The position numbers were made by a program, and so were the translations under genes. This document shows, piece after piece, positions 44,801 to 59,800 of a DNA stretch of 64,000 bases. The notes under the pieces were generated by a model that saw only the letters and a program-made list of their open reading frames with translations, was not told the origin of the DNA and made no database searches. The stretch comes from Heliocidaris erythrogramma. Its lineage: Eukaryota; Echinodermata; Echinoidea; Camarodonta; Echinometridae. The stretch's first letter is position 1, and the number at the start of each line of letters is the position of its first letter. Where the stretch lies: positions 24,552,006-24,616,005 of the forward strand of contig CM046859.1 of assembly GCA_025617745.1 (NCBI GenBank), written 5' to 3'.

Positions 44801-47800
44801 GTGATTTCTCAATAATATTAATTTTTTGTAACTGTTTGAGAAGACTCCTATGTCTTTCATACATTAGTTAATCTTTAAAACATAGCCCTGAGAAATGATG
44901 ACAACAAATAAACGAGAATCATATAAAATTTACCTTGAAAGTCAAAAACTCCCAATAATACTAATATAACAACAAATAATAGATGGAAATGCGTAAGGAT
45001 TCCCACCATCTACATCCTCAAAATTTCAGAGCAAGTTTCAGATCATTTCTTTCGCTATACAGTTTCACTACCAAAACTCACGATTACATTCAAAGAGGAC
45101 CAATCGCCCTAATATGATTTGCTCGAAATGTTTGGGTTCCATGTCCGTATACTAAATGTATATTCAAAAGTATCAGCTTCAAATATGACTTCTGTATCGT
45201 AAAACCTGCAAATTTAAATACTTTCTAAATACAGGGAGTCCACTCAACACACACGATTGTGCACAGGAACCCATGCCTGGCTTGGGTTCCATGGGCATTG
45301 CGCAGGCTTATGTGATCCTTATTTTCTTTATACTCCTTAACCATGCACCCATAGAATACCAAGCAAAGTTGTTTCGGTTTGATTTCCTATATAATAGCTG
45401 TCCACAAATTATTCTTTTAGGTGAAAAATGAAAACGACAAAGAAAAAATAAGTTGTAAAATAATCAGGCTGATGGTGGAGTACGACTCCGAAACATGTTC
45501 CGTTTCAAAACTTATGTTTTCTTTGTCGTTTTCATTTTTAGGTGATTGGTCGCCTTGAATGCTACAGAATCTTGCTCACAAAGGTGCAATGTTTGCACAT
45601 ACCTCCATCATCTGTGAGTGTGACATCGTGAGGAAGGGTTTGTGAGCTAGGTTCAAGAATGGACGACTCACGACCATGTATCCTACAACGGTAGCAACAT
45701 CTATAAACAAAACATAATATAAATATCAAGATCGTGGATGGGAATTACAAATCAAGTGAATTATAATTAGAGTATTCAATGTAAAAATAGACATATACTC
45801 ACAGGATTTGCTAATGAATTTACCGGTACAAATATACAGTACATGTACATGTATGTAACATTAACTTATTATGTTGTTCTTGTACTTTAGCTTAAGATAT
45901 TACATGTAATTCCTTACTTTGTGTTGTACATTATTTGATATGTATGTTATACCCCTTTCCTTTCTTTAGTGTAATATATTTTGTTTGTAGAGCCCCATGA
46001 GCATCATACTTGACGTATACTGGTGCTATATAAATATCCATATAATTATTATTATTAAATGAGCAAGAAATTGACAGTGAATAAAAGGCTCTTGATGACA
46101 GAAATATCATCTTTTTACACTCACATTTTGCGATGATGTTGTCCACAAAACCCATTGAGAATCGGAAGAAGATAAAGGTGTGTAGATGGTCCACCTGTAA
46201 GCATGAAAATAAAAGTTAATTTCACATTTCATGTCTTAAAGGTAATGTGCAGTTTTGGTAAGCCCTCAAAAACTGATCGTCAGCGTTATTTGATTTTAGA
46301 TGATAAATAGCAAGATACTACCATAACTAAGCTGCTGTGAATCTTTACTTCCTCAAGTTTGATATTAAACAAGTGAGAGGTAATAAATAAGTTAGATACC
46401 GGGACAGGGATCTAAACTCCTACAACGTGTACTCCTGTAAAGGAATGTGTATGCATGCACAAGCTGTCTTCCTTGATTTGCAAGGAGATTGTTGTCCGGC
46501 CAGCCGTCAGGGTGGAAGGGTCCTAGCATAGGGCAGTGTATAGCCTTTCTGTGGATATACATGTAGATATGAAGTTTTAAAATGTATTGCCATGTAATCA
46601 TAGAAATGCACAGCACAATATAACTGGAGAGTAAGAACCTTTCAAGGAGAATATCTATTCCAAGGATTAGGGCCCTGTTTCATAAAACTTGTTATCAATA
46701 ACAACTGCCCCATTACTATGACAAATTTGCTCTCAGCCAATCAGATTCAAGGATTTCATTAGCTTCTAACAATTATTGTAAATTGTTATTGATTACAGGT
46801 TTCATGAAACAGGGCCTAGATAATTTTTGCAGCAGATGATGATGATGATATCACCTGGGAGGGGGTGGGGGAAGGTTCACATCTTTTGCATCATTCACCT
46901 ACTAGGGCAGGATAAGAGGCCACAAACAAATCTGTCTGAATAAAAAAATAAAAAACAATAAAAATATTTACCAGTTTCTTAAATGTCTTGTTGATTGTTC
47001 TCTGCTCAGGCTTGTTACCCTGGTAGAAGGCAATCTCCTCGCTGTTTGTGATTAGACGAGAGTTGACGAATCTGAACTCGCCCTCATACTGCTGCTCCTG
47101 AACGGTCATCTTACCCACAGGTCTCCTTAATCTATACACACAAAAACAGACCACAAACACAGCCTGTTCACATCCGTTCTTGTAACATAATACCAGACTG
47201 GTTTTCATTCTCATTAGGCAGACTTTATTCTGATATTCTAACACAAACTGAAATACGAGCTCATGACAGATCCTTGAGGGAAATTTCATGTCATCTTTCT
47301 AGCTACAACTATATACATTTTATCCGATATCTTTCAAAGATATCCTCAATGTTTCTTTTAATACTTATTATAATATTCCTTTTCAAGACTGTCTTTCAAA
47401 AATCAAACTGAGCAATGACTATCTCAAGTAATTCAACAACTGTAAAACCAGAAATTTGGCGTGCATGAAACTTTTGTGAACTTCAAGATTGAAACAAAAT
47501 TTTTTTTTTAATCCTTTTATTTCAAAAGTTTTAATAAAAAGGTAACAATCAATCCCACGATACAAGTTCTTCAACATTGTACAGGGTATATATACAATCA
47601 TATGACAAAAGCAAGGCAATAGCCATATAACAAGTCGAGTACACAATTATGTATATCAAAATATGAACAAAATGATTATAACATTATTATTATCATTATT
47701 AATATCATTATTATCATTATTATTATCATTATTAATATTATTTTTATTATTATTATTATAATTATTACTATTATTATTATTTACCTAACTGCGACTTAAG

Positions 47801-50800
47801 GCGAAACCTAACAATAGGTTTATTCCGTCACAATAGAAACTCAACGTTCGGGCGAAACGAGTGTGGGTTAGGGCGAAACGTAACAATAGGATGAGATAAA
47901 AGGTTTCGCCCTAAGTCGCAGTTAGAGTTATTATTATTTTTTTTATTATTATTATTAGTAGTAGTAGTATTATTATTGTTATATTATTACTTTTATTATT
48001 ATATTATTATATTAGTAGTAGTAGTATTGTTATCATCAATGTTTTATGTCGCGAAAGTTTCTGGTTTGATAGTATCTCTTATTCACAATGTTGTTCAATC
48101 CATGGTGAGATGGTTTTGTACTCTTACCTCGTCAGGACAAGACCAGAGACGGCAAGATAAAGCAGCATAAACCCTGGACCTTGAGCCCCGATTGTGTTGG
48201 TTAACTCCCTTACATAGATCACAATGTCCAATACAGGCTGGATGAAAAAAGAAACAGATGTTACATTTTACACATGATTTACAAAAAAGGCTGAAAATGA
48301 AAATGGAAATACCATAAGGTGTGGATATTAGTCGCTGACATAATGAATTAATTTCAAGATTAATGCTTTCACAAATATTCAATTGTGCTTCCTCTTTAAA
48401 ATTTTAATTTAATTTCCAATACTGTAATGTCAATTAATGAGTGATGTTATATCAATTTATGGAAATATATGAAATCAACTTATCAAAACTTACAGTTGAG
48501 ATAATTTCTTCCCTCAAGTTCGGCAAGAATTCCAACAACAAAAAAACGGTAAAGATGATGAATTTATCTCTTTAGTAGCAGCTCTGTATTTTGGATAAGG
48601 AACTTATTTCAATTCCTTCCTCATCAAAAGGACTTTTCAACATTTCAACATTTATTTTTCTAACATTATTATCATCTTCCCTTAATTCTGCAGCCTACCT
48701 TGCTCAGGTTTGAGTAGAGATCTGCTACACTGTTACAGAACTTCTCTACATCTTGTGTTAGAAGCTGGTCTGCATTGGCTATCCTGTTGTCCAAATTACT
48801 CATCTTGTAGTAGGTGAATCCCCTAAATATAGCAAAGATAAATTAGAATTTTACATAATTACAAGTTTCAGCCTTAGTACACATATACATAAAGACATGT
48901 ACATACACACAAACAAACTCAATGGCCCGTCTTCTGAACTCTGGTTTAACTTAAACCATGGTCTAAATGTGTGGTTTAACTATGGGTAGCCAAAAATGTC
49001 AAAACTTTGTTTATATTGTATGTTCCTTATGTTTACTGGATTCTGGTCTCATGCTTTAACAGCCAAGAAAAATATTGTACTTGTCATTCCCAGACAGTTT
49101 TTAATAGTCTGAGTACCAAAAATGCTGATAAACTGAATATCTACTGTTATAGATTTGTGTCACATTTGGCTGCCCATAGTTAAACCACACATTTAGACCA
49201 TGGTTTAAGTTAAACTGCAGTTCAGAATACAGGCCAATGTGAATTGGTATGAAGCACAGCATAACACAATATATTTTTGTAATTATAGGTACTATAGGAA
49301 TCCCCTTGTGCTCTTCAAGTTTAAGGAAGCCCAAGATTCTGGTAATGACAAGAAATGAAACTGATTTAAACCAAAGAAAGATAAGGAATCAAGCTAATAG
49401 CCCTACAGTATTCATGAGAACATGTACTTCATATGAGTATACAACTGTGCCAGTACTTTTCAGTGTCACAATATGTGATTTTTAGCAAGCTGTTATGTTT
49501 GCTTGCATTTTGCTAATCAAAACAACCAATTTACCGTATTTTCCGCATTATAAACAGCGGCCGATTATAAACCGCACCCCCAACTTTTGACACTTGATTG
49601 AGAAAAAAAAAATCCAGAGGAAAAAAAAAAATCCAGAAAAAAAAGAAGAAAAAAATACAAGCAGATTTAAGACAATGATTTCAACTGCACACTGATTTCT
49701 AGAGTTTGCCAGCTTTGTTTGATAATGCTCCATGAAAAAGGAGTGAGAGAAATAAATTGTAATTATTAATTAGGGAAAGAAACCAATCCTCACATTCTTC
49801 CTAATCACGTCGCGCACACACACACAAACATAGTGTCATACCATTGATACCAAGGAGGTATTCCTGGCTTGGTCATACAGCCAGCTACATGTAATAGCAG
49901 AACTCATGACACGATCATACTCGTATCTCAGTCAACTACAAAATGTCTGAAAAATTACAAAACAGACCAAGTACCTGTTTGTGTCAATTTACAGTTTTCT
50001 GTAGAAAATACGCCGAAAATATTCCTTATTTATACCCAATAAATGCCACAGAATTTACAGTACTTTTAAGAGAATCAACGGCCCGATCAATGGTCACTAG
50101 AAAAGTTGGAATTTTGTTTCCCTCCCTGGCCTCCTTTTATCGAGCGTACCCAATTACAACCGCGCGCGCGTATTCTTAGAAGGGAGAGAGGGAAGAGAGA
50201 GAGAGAGAGGGGGAACAATAGACCAAGGGAGAGCGTTTCATTAAGTGTTTTTATCCACAAATTTGTTCTCAGCCAATCAGATGCAAGGATTGCAGTAGCT
50301 TATAACAGTTGTCCGTAAAAATCACTGACAAGACACATGGTGAAATGCTCCCCGGCCCTGGAGGCGTCATGTTGTGACCCAGTTCATGCATGAGATAAAC
50401 ACACGTGGCCTGCATGCCCTACAGTGACCTCGTGTTTGTTTACTCTGGTCATGAGTCTGGCACTCTCTCCCATGCTCTCTTTTTCTCGAGGTCAACTATA
50501 TAGTGGCCATTGTGTAATTTACAAGTGTCGTAAATCTTCAAACACTGGTCTTCTATTAAAAGGAGGAATTTAAAGGGGCGAGTTAGCTTGATATTAAATA
50601 TAAATTGTGTTAAATTATTGGATGCAGAGGAAATTTATGGTCTTATAGCCTGATATTTAAAGGGGAGGACTACCATTTATTAACTTGGTTCTAAATGTGA
50701 AAACGAGAGATGTGAGTGAAGAAGAAAAAAAGGAATCAAAGGAATTATGAATTTCTGTTAAATGTTTTTTGAAATTGTTTCTTGAAATTCATCGATATAT

Positions 50801-53800
50801 GTTCATAGGGAGGGGGCAAATAAGAGAAGAAAGACAGAGAAAAAGAGTGACAGAGAAAAAGAGTAACAACAAAATAAAGAGGAGTTATTTCAATGTACTA
50901 TGTAATTGATGAACCATTCAGAAATAGATAAATAAATAAATAATGAATTCTGTTTCATGTGTGATTTCTTGAAATTCATCGATATGTTCATAGGGAGGGG
51001 GGGGGGGGGTCAAATAACTTTTTATATCCTAGCTTGGCCATAACGGCATCATCAAAGACATCTTGTCATCCAACAAAAGTACAAAAATACGAAGTGACTC
51101 AATAAATACACAGCCTAAAAAATATCCTCCAAGGCTTTAAATATTGATTTTCTATTCAATTGGCTGTAAGCTAGGGCACAATAGAGGGCTCCTATTCAAT
51201 GTCTGGGTCATCAGCTCAGTTACTAAGCTTCCTATTGAGTATTGTTCAAGCTGCGAAGTTACGTAAGTTACCAGTGGGACCAAATCTGGGTCAGCAAACA
51301 ATACTTGTTTTTTAAGAACTATAGGCATGGGTATTGTCTCGCTGTTTTAATAATGAAAGGGACAAAATCACAGCGGCTTTGTGAGGTCAGGGGGCGTAAA
51401 TTTTGCAAAATGTTGTGATTACCGGCCGGTACCCCAGCCTTCTTCTACGCGGCTGCTGCGGCGGAGACGCTGACTGTGTGCCCGCTACTTGCGCTGATTC
51501 TGTTGAAGCATAACGCGAAAAATAACGACGACAAAGAGAGATACATGATGCAAAAAAGTGAGTTTTATTTCATAGACGACATTAAAAAATTATTGACAAT
51601 CGTTAGACTGAGAAATCTGGTCAAAATGTTGGGTTTTGTAATGATTAATTTCCTTATATCCGTGTACTAACCGCCCCTCCTTTTTGGGAGATTTTCCAGA
51701 AGGAAAAACCCGCGGTTTATATTCCGGAAAATACGGTACTGCATGGCAAATGTACAATTAAGAATGATTTTTAGCCACTTCCTTGAAAAAAATGAAATAA
51801 AAACAGAAGGATATGTATAACATACTTGAGATAGCGAGAGTAGAGATGGCTTGTCAACTGTGTCCTGAATCTCAGCTTCAGTTCATTTAGTCCATACTGA
51901 CGGTTGTAAGATATGAGGTACATATACATGTAATAAAATTATTGTAGTACACATTGCAAGTCATGAAACACCATTAAAAAGTTCTCACTTAGGATTGTTG
52001 TGCATTTTCAGGCATCCAAGTGTTAGTAAATAATATTGAAGTTACTGCTTACTAATAATTCTCTATTATTCAGATACATGGTATCTACAGGTGTATATGT
52101 AGAACATACCTTTTAAAAACAAACAGTACAGTGGACTACATAATACTTAATAATTCCTGTCTTCTACCGCAAACTACATATATTTCCTTGGCTCCAAACT
52201 CAACGATTTCATTTTTTTCCTTGTGTTTTTCTTGTTATTCACATCCTCTTTTCTGTAGGCCATTTCCGCTTTCCTGTATCTTATGTTCCTCAATAACTGG
52301 GGGGTGTTTCATCAAGTGTCTTGTCAGTGATTTTTACTGACAAATTTGCTCTCAGCCAATCAGATGCAAGGATTTCAGTAGCTTATAACAGTTATTGCAA
52401 CTTGTCATTGATAACAAGTTTTATGAAAAAGGCCCCTGGACTGTTACAATGGCTCATAAAAATAATAAAGTAAATCCACTATTGCTGTCTTACCTTCAGC
52501 ATGTTGTTGACAAGAGAAATCTAAAAAAAGCAAAAAGATCAAACAGAAAATTCAAATAAACATTTAATTTATTATTATTGTTTCAGTGAACTTTCTAAAT
52601 AATATTCGCCCGCCTTCACTACCAATTGCAATAATTCTTCTTTCTTCTCCTTTTCCACATTCTTAACAAAAAACAGGATGTTTAATTACAGCAATCTTAA
52701 AGTTGCAAGTTTGTTTCTTCCCAACATTACATCCATACAGAACATACAATGTATTACCATGACATTTATTTTGAACAGACACAAAGATAAAGTCACTCTG
52801 ATTTACATAGAACTGGAGAATGGCATAAACAAAGAAATCAAGTCTGGGGAGCGTTTCATCAAGTGTCTTGTCAGTGATTTTCACTGACAAATTTGCTATC
52901 AGCCAATCAGATGCAAGGATTTCAGTAGCTTATATCAGTTGTCGGTAAAAAGTCACTGACAAAACACTTGATGAAACGCTCCCCTGAGGTCTGATCTCTG
53001 ATGCGTACTTACAATTGGCATTGCTGTGATAAATCTGAACAGATGCTGCTTGAACAGGTTTACATCTCGGCCAATGATTGAACTACATGTATGAGAAAAA
53101 CATGATCAAAAATATTCTGCCATCTGTTACATTGTCAGTTATAACTCATTATTATTTGTATGAAGGATGTTCAGGCGACCAGAAAATCTCATGGTTTGCG
53201 CAAAAGTACCCAGATGACCATGCAATTTTAAACCAATATCTCATGGTTTGTGTAAAAGTACCCGGATGACCGTGCAATATATTTCCAATTCTCATGGTTT
53301 GGGGTGTGCGTGACGCATAAAAGGGTGAATACGAGTTTAAATATGCAAAGGTTAAGACAATGGATGTATGTGCGCAGCCCTTGCATGATGCTTGGTAAGG
53401 ACAAAATAATTTTTTTCTGTTGAAGTCAATACAAAAACATAGTCATGTAATGGTGAAAATTGAGGAACCAGGTTTCGTACAATTAATAATCATATTGAAT
53501 GACTTTTCTTTCATGGGACACAAGGGTATATCGCACTCGCTTTGAAAATATTTCACTCGTCGTACGGACTCATGAAATATGCTCATATCTCGTGCAATAT
53601 ACCCTTGTATCCCACTCAAGGCCGTTAAATATGATATTTGATTTGATTTGATTTTATTTGTTTCCACAATCGGTTTTAATACATATATACAGAGAAAGCA
53701 AAATATAAACATAAACATATGGCATAATACAAAGGATAAAACATATATCATAACAACTCAGTACAATAAATATCTATCAGTAAAAGTAATAAACGCATAC

Positions 53801-56800
53801 AGTATATACACTTGTGGGGGAACCTATTAAAAGCGAGGCTTGTACAAATACATGTACAATGTTTTATGGTAATAAGAGTTTGAAAAAAACTGAAAGAAAA
53901 ACCGAAAATCATTTTTCTTTTTTAAAGGATTTAGAACTGTTCATAAGATTATAATTTTAACAGTCTATTGTTAATGTATCATGAGCACTGCTAAGTTATA
54001 GTATAAATCATGAGGATAGAATATTGTTCTATAGGTCTCTCTCTCTTTGGCCCAAATTCACAAAGGAGGTTTAAACCATGGATAAGGTTTAAACCTCTGT
54101 AAGCGTACTAAAATAAGCGTAAATAAGCGGAAATTGCCCATGCGTGCACTCAAAGAAAATACATGATTGGATCAGATTCTGTGCGCACATACGCTTAAAA
54201 AGCCTAGGAGGGGTGAATTCGGGCTGCTCTCTCTCTAAACAGCCTCTCACCTTTCAATAGCTGTTCCATTCTGTATCATCCATACATCACAGTATGTCCT
54301 GGCTATGAGAGATAGTGCCACCAAGGCTAAGTAGCCAGTCTGTTATGAAGCAAGCAGAAATGCAATAAATCAAACATGTAACTTCTAACATGGTAGTTAT
54401 CAGTTTAATTAAAATACAATATAAAAGTGATTTCAAAAAAATATTTACACTCGTACAAAACAAAAAGACAAGAATTAAACTTAAACTTTGAAATCGACCC
54501 CTGTGTAACATTCCAAAGATAAAAATAAAGAATAGCCATAAAACCAAACAAATATACACACAGTGTATGCATGTAGAAATACCTTAAATATTCTAAGCAT
54601 CTTTTGTTATGTATACAATATTTTTCAAAATTTGATCCTTTATCACAAATTTCATCTTACTTCATCAATTTCTGCTTTTACTTTTCAATAGCAACCCCTT
54701 TCCTTTCACAAACAGAAAATATTCTTACTAAGAATGGAAGTGTGAATAGCACATATGTACATGTACATGTTGACCTAATTGAAACTAATTAATAAGCTAT
54801 TAATATAAAGTTGATTCTTGACTTCCGACTTTCAGTTTTGAACTGTTTATTTCCTCTACATTTCACGAGAACAGCTACCAGAGACATTTGAAGAGTAAAA
54901 TGTGCAGTGTATCAACTTGACTTGGCCTACCTCTTTGCTGAACCAACCAGGGACAATTAGACGTAGGATACGAAACAACCGCCTGTAAAAATAAGTGTGA
55001 CATCATATTGAAAGTGTTAGTGGTCTGTGTATTTACTCAAACTTCATGGACTTACATGTACAATACAAACCTATAAACCTCTTATTCAGATAGTAATTAA
55101 TTATTTTTTAACCCACTTCTCTTACATTTGTTTCTATATATCTGTCAATAAATATTACAGTACCTAATATTTCAAGAATGTTTGTAGAAGTTGCATTAAA
55201 AAGGCATGTTCTATAATCTTCTTTTGCTAGCTCATGTATCAACTTTATTACTCTATGTACCAGGTATTATATTCACTGTTGTAAATTTTGCAATGAGATC
55301 CCAGTTTTTTACTCTCTCTTATCTTTTATTCAGTCCAAACATCGATCAGAATATGTCATTGCTTCAAAGAATGGTAAATTGGGTCTTCATTTCAAAAAAA
55401 TTGTTTTCAAGCTGTGAGTCTGAAGGTTAAATATCTTTATCCTCCTGTTCCACTATTCCTTCATTATTATTGTTACTACATTATAGTACTGTTTTTAGTT
55501 GCACATTGTCTCAAACTGGTGACCCTTTATTTTTTTTAGCTTCTATTTTGTACGTGTGATGTACAAGTATTTTGTACTTTTATATAATCAACTGTTTTAT
55601 CCAATAAAAACATTTTAAAAAAAAAAACTACCGGTACGTCTTACGAGACCAGCTTAACATACATTCTCATACATGTAAGAACATTAAAATACAAATCCTC
55701 ACCTGAAGAACTGCGCATCTACAGCAGCTCTGTCTTTCTTTGATTTGGATTTGTCATTTTTCTGAGGATGAAGTAAACAATGTAATATTAAATTCATGTG
55801 GGAATCAAAATAAATAAATCTGTGAGTGCTCTTTGTTCTTTTTTGAAAATAGAGAGTCAAGGTTCAAGGGCATACCTGTATTTATGCGTTTTGTGCGATT
55901 TTTGTGACAGACTTGCCAGTTCTTTAGCAGTAATTAAATAGATTGATTACACAAATGATTGTGCACCTGATGTAAGTGATTACATGTACATGACCGTATA
56001 TGGAGATATCATACAGACATATAACTCCTGTCTAAAATAGGGTATGTCATATTGTTAAATATATACAATTTTAAAAGAAGCTGACAGAGCCCTTTTCACT
56101 TTGAGGTCGTGTCAATGTCAAATCAATACAAATCTGAAATATACAAAGGAAAATTTTGTTAAATCATGCCATAGTAATCAAACACCGACAGGCACACTAC
56201 AATGTACACCTGGACTTTGATACCATATTCTCCTTGAGAGTCCAAAGGAGTTTCATTCAAAAAGTGTTCAAATTGAAGAGTATAGTGTGTGACAGTGTGT
56301 GACTGTGTGCGATTGACCGTGATGGTCAATCCAGCTCTATTTGCATTTGATCAAATCTACTATTTACTTTGAAGACCTATTACACATGATACCAGATTTT
56401 GAGCTCTGAAATTTAGGCATGGCCACTTGTTAGCTCTCTGATGAAGTACACTGTATGTATTGTGATGCCAGAAACATTGTGGCTGCATGCAAATTTATTC
56501 AGCTTATAGACATTAAAACACACATGATTACTGTACAAGTTAAAAGATGTACCTCCATGTACATGTAAATTAGCTTACCATAAATTGCACCAATTGTGCC
56601 ACTCCTACCCCCACCCCTACCAAAGAAATAGTGCATGCAATACAGGAAACCTTAATTCTAACATCACATCTTGGTCAGTCTAATATGTCCATTTAGTAAA
56701 ATTACATTTGCTGGATTACAGATGCATTGTTAAAGATAGGGTTAAGACAGGAATTGTTGAGATAGTAAATATACTGGTACTTTTTTCAATCCATGATTCA

Positions 56801-59800
56801 AATTTTACTGGCAGTAACGCATTCTACGAGTACTATTGTTCTAGAGCATGGTTTCTGATCAGATTTGGGACAAATCTTTGGCATATGAAAAGAATTACTT
56901 TGAATGCAAAATCTACATGTATGTTGATCTGATTAAAATTATCCTGACAAACTGATTTCGTCTGATATAAATACAATATGGCTTTTCTTTTTAAATCAAA
57001 ATATGGAAAGACGACTGAGCCAACTTTCCATTTTCAAAGTAGGATAATTCCAGGTTCTTACATCTCCGACTACTGCAACAGGAGCATTGTACACTGGAAA
57101 TATATATGAAATCAATATAAATTATAGCTCAATAGACTACAACATGTACAAATACATGAACTAATACAGTTGAACCTTGTTATAAGAAACTCACTGGGAC
57201 ATTACCTCTTTATATCGAAACCTTCTTATATCAGGCATAACAAGATGAATGCGACTGCGTCTCCTATATGCCTCCGCCTAAATTCAGTTGATGGCTCAAA
57301 CTGTTCTAGAAATATTTGATAACGAGGCTAAAAACCAGTAAGTTCATGTAATTTCATGTAAATTGACCTCTGTGACCTCTGACCTTTGACCTACTTACCC
57401 CAAAATCTAATCAGTTCATCTTTCTATGGGGATACATACTGGTACCAAGTTTGAAGTTCTTATCTCAAACAGTTCTTGTGATATCGCGGTAACAGTGCTA
57501 AAAACCAGTAATTCCATATAATTTCATGTAAATTGACCTCTGTGACCTCTGTGACCTCTGACCTCCTTACCCCAAAATCTAATCAGTTCATCTTCATATA
57601 GGGATACATACTAGTACCAAGTTTGAAGTTCTTACCTCAAACAGTTCTTGAGATATCGCGGTAACGGTGCTAAAAACCAAGAATTTCATGTAATTTCATG
57701 TAAATTGACCTCTGTGACCTCTGACCTTTGACCTACTTACCCCAAAATCTAATCAGTTCATCTTCGTATGGGGATACATACTAGTACCAAGTTTGAGATG
57801 CCTACCTCAAATGATTCTTCAGATATCGCGGTAACGAGAAGTTCGACGGACGGACGCACGGACGGACAGACAACCCGAAAACATAATGCCTCCAGCACCC
57901 ACCTTCGGTGGGCGGAGGCATAAAAACCAATAAAACACAAAGAAGTGGGACCAGTAAAATTACCTTGTTATAACGAGAGTTTGTTATAACAGTGTTAACG
58001 AGGCTGTATAATGATGCAGTACATCTTGAGAGTTCTTGCATGTCTTACATTTTTATTTTAAAATGAGTTAAAGTCAGCAACTTACCTGTATAACAGCTTG
58101 CAAATTGGCAGCACTGTGTGAAATAAGATCAGGGTAAGACAAAATAGATTATCATCAAGCAGACTATTTGCACAACATTATACATGTACCTACATGTATT
58201 ACTAATAAACTATAATGAAATCACAATCATTTAACATGAAACCAGTGGCTTGGTTTAAAACTGGTGAATCAAGTAACCATTGTGACTAAACTATTTTTTT
58301 TTAAAGTCAAACAAATTTGTATCATTTACATGGGTCATAGAGAATACTATGGGGTCATTGACCTTTGGACCCATACTGTTGAGTGCTAGAATATTACATG
58401 CTAGTTTTGTATGTCCAGGGAAATTCTCCGGTAAACTGCACTCATAGGCCCTTGCCTACAACATGTGGGACTATGTCCAACATCCACTGTTGCAGCAGTC
58501 AAAAAAAGACAACAAAATTGCTCTAAGCAAAATTGAATTTTCTTAAATTTGCTAGATTACCTGATTCAGGGAATCTTCAACTCTTACTGTGCCACAAATT
58601 TGGGGATTCAGAGTTGAAAGTGAAATTTCAAATAATTATTTTCCTCTCAAGAATGTATAAATGATCTAGACTGGAAAAAACGCCTGCTGATACAAACGAA
58701 AGCTTATTCACCTGTAAAAACTATTATGGAGTACAAGTTTATTTTCTGATAAGCTTGTACATGTAACAGTGGGTAAACTGTATGTACCTGTACATTTGAT
58801 GAAGCATTAAGTACAGTATGAAATATGTCCATTGCTATATATTCCTTTATCAACTATAAAATTACATTTATTGCCTATATTGAAACTATAATTGGAGCTG
58901 ATATAGAGATCTTTCCATGAACATCAAATCTATATCTATTTAATTTGTCCCATATATTTTTAAGAGAAAGATGTGTAACAGATTCAGGCAAATGTAATAA
59001 AGACAATGCACAATGCAAACTACATGTATCAGCTTATGGTTTCAGAGCAAATTATGCCAAAAGCCTGCATGTATTTGATTTATTAACTTTGGAATATATT
59101 AGACTCATGTAAATAAGGCCCTGCAATGCATATAATCTACAATTGCAAAAGTCACAAATAATGCAGGGAATATTTTTACAGCCAGACTACAAAGTCATCT
59201 ACCAATAAGTTTTGCAACAGAGTATGTTTCACAGAACACTGCTTGAAATTCTGGGTGAAAATAAATAGCACTTTCTATACTGTAGTGAAAGATCCACGAT
59301 CTTTATTCATGAGTTACAAACCTGGTCATAGCAAAAATACGACATCATATTTCACAGTTTTCCCTCTGCTTTTGAGATGGCTATAGCTATGGAGCTGAAA
59401 CCAAAGTACGGTTGACTTAACAAGGGAAATGCCCAGGGCAGTCTCTCCTGCATTAATAGCGCTATTATCGGGGCAAAATTTTGGTGAAAAATCAAAGTTT
59501 GGGGGTACTTAAAGGGTGCTGCCCCTGGACCTGAGCCCCCCCCCCCCCCCATTCCCGTGTGGGCCAGGTACATGTACCTAATTCGTATAACCCAAATCCG
59601 CTTCAACTAAGATTGATTGGATGGTGAAATTCATTTGAAATCAAGCTGTGTGTTTTAAAGAAGCATGTGTACATGAAATAATTGCAATTGGGACACATTT
59701 GGGGTGCTGCCCCTCCATCAGACCCCTTAAGATAATGATCTACTATACTTGAAACATTCTAAGTCTCCTTATCCTAAGAATGATAGTTTGGTTACATGTA

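Noticed and set aside
57062-57093. Possible 32-nt extra exon of ABCD3 with acceptor TTTCCAG and donor GAT|GTAAGA
   Set aside because: In the reading frame set by exon 2 it contains a TAG, and exons 2 and 3 already join in phase to match the family. It could be a poison exon, but there is no positive evidence.
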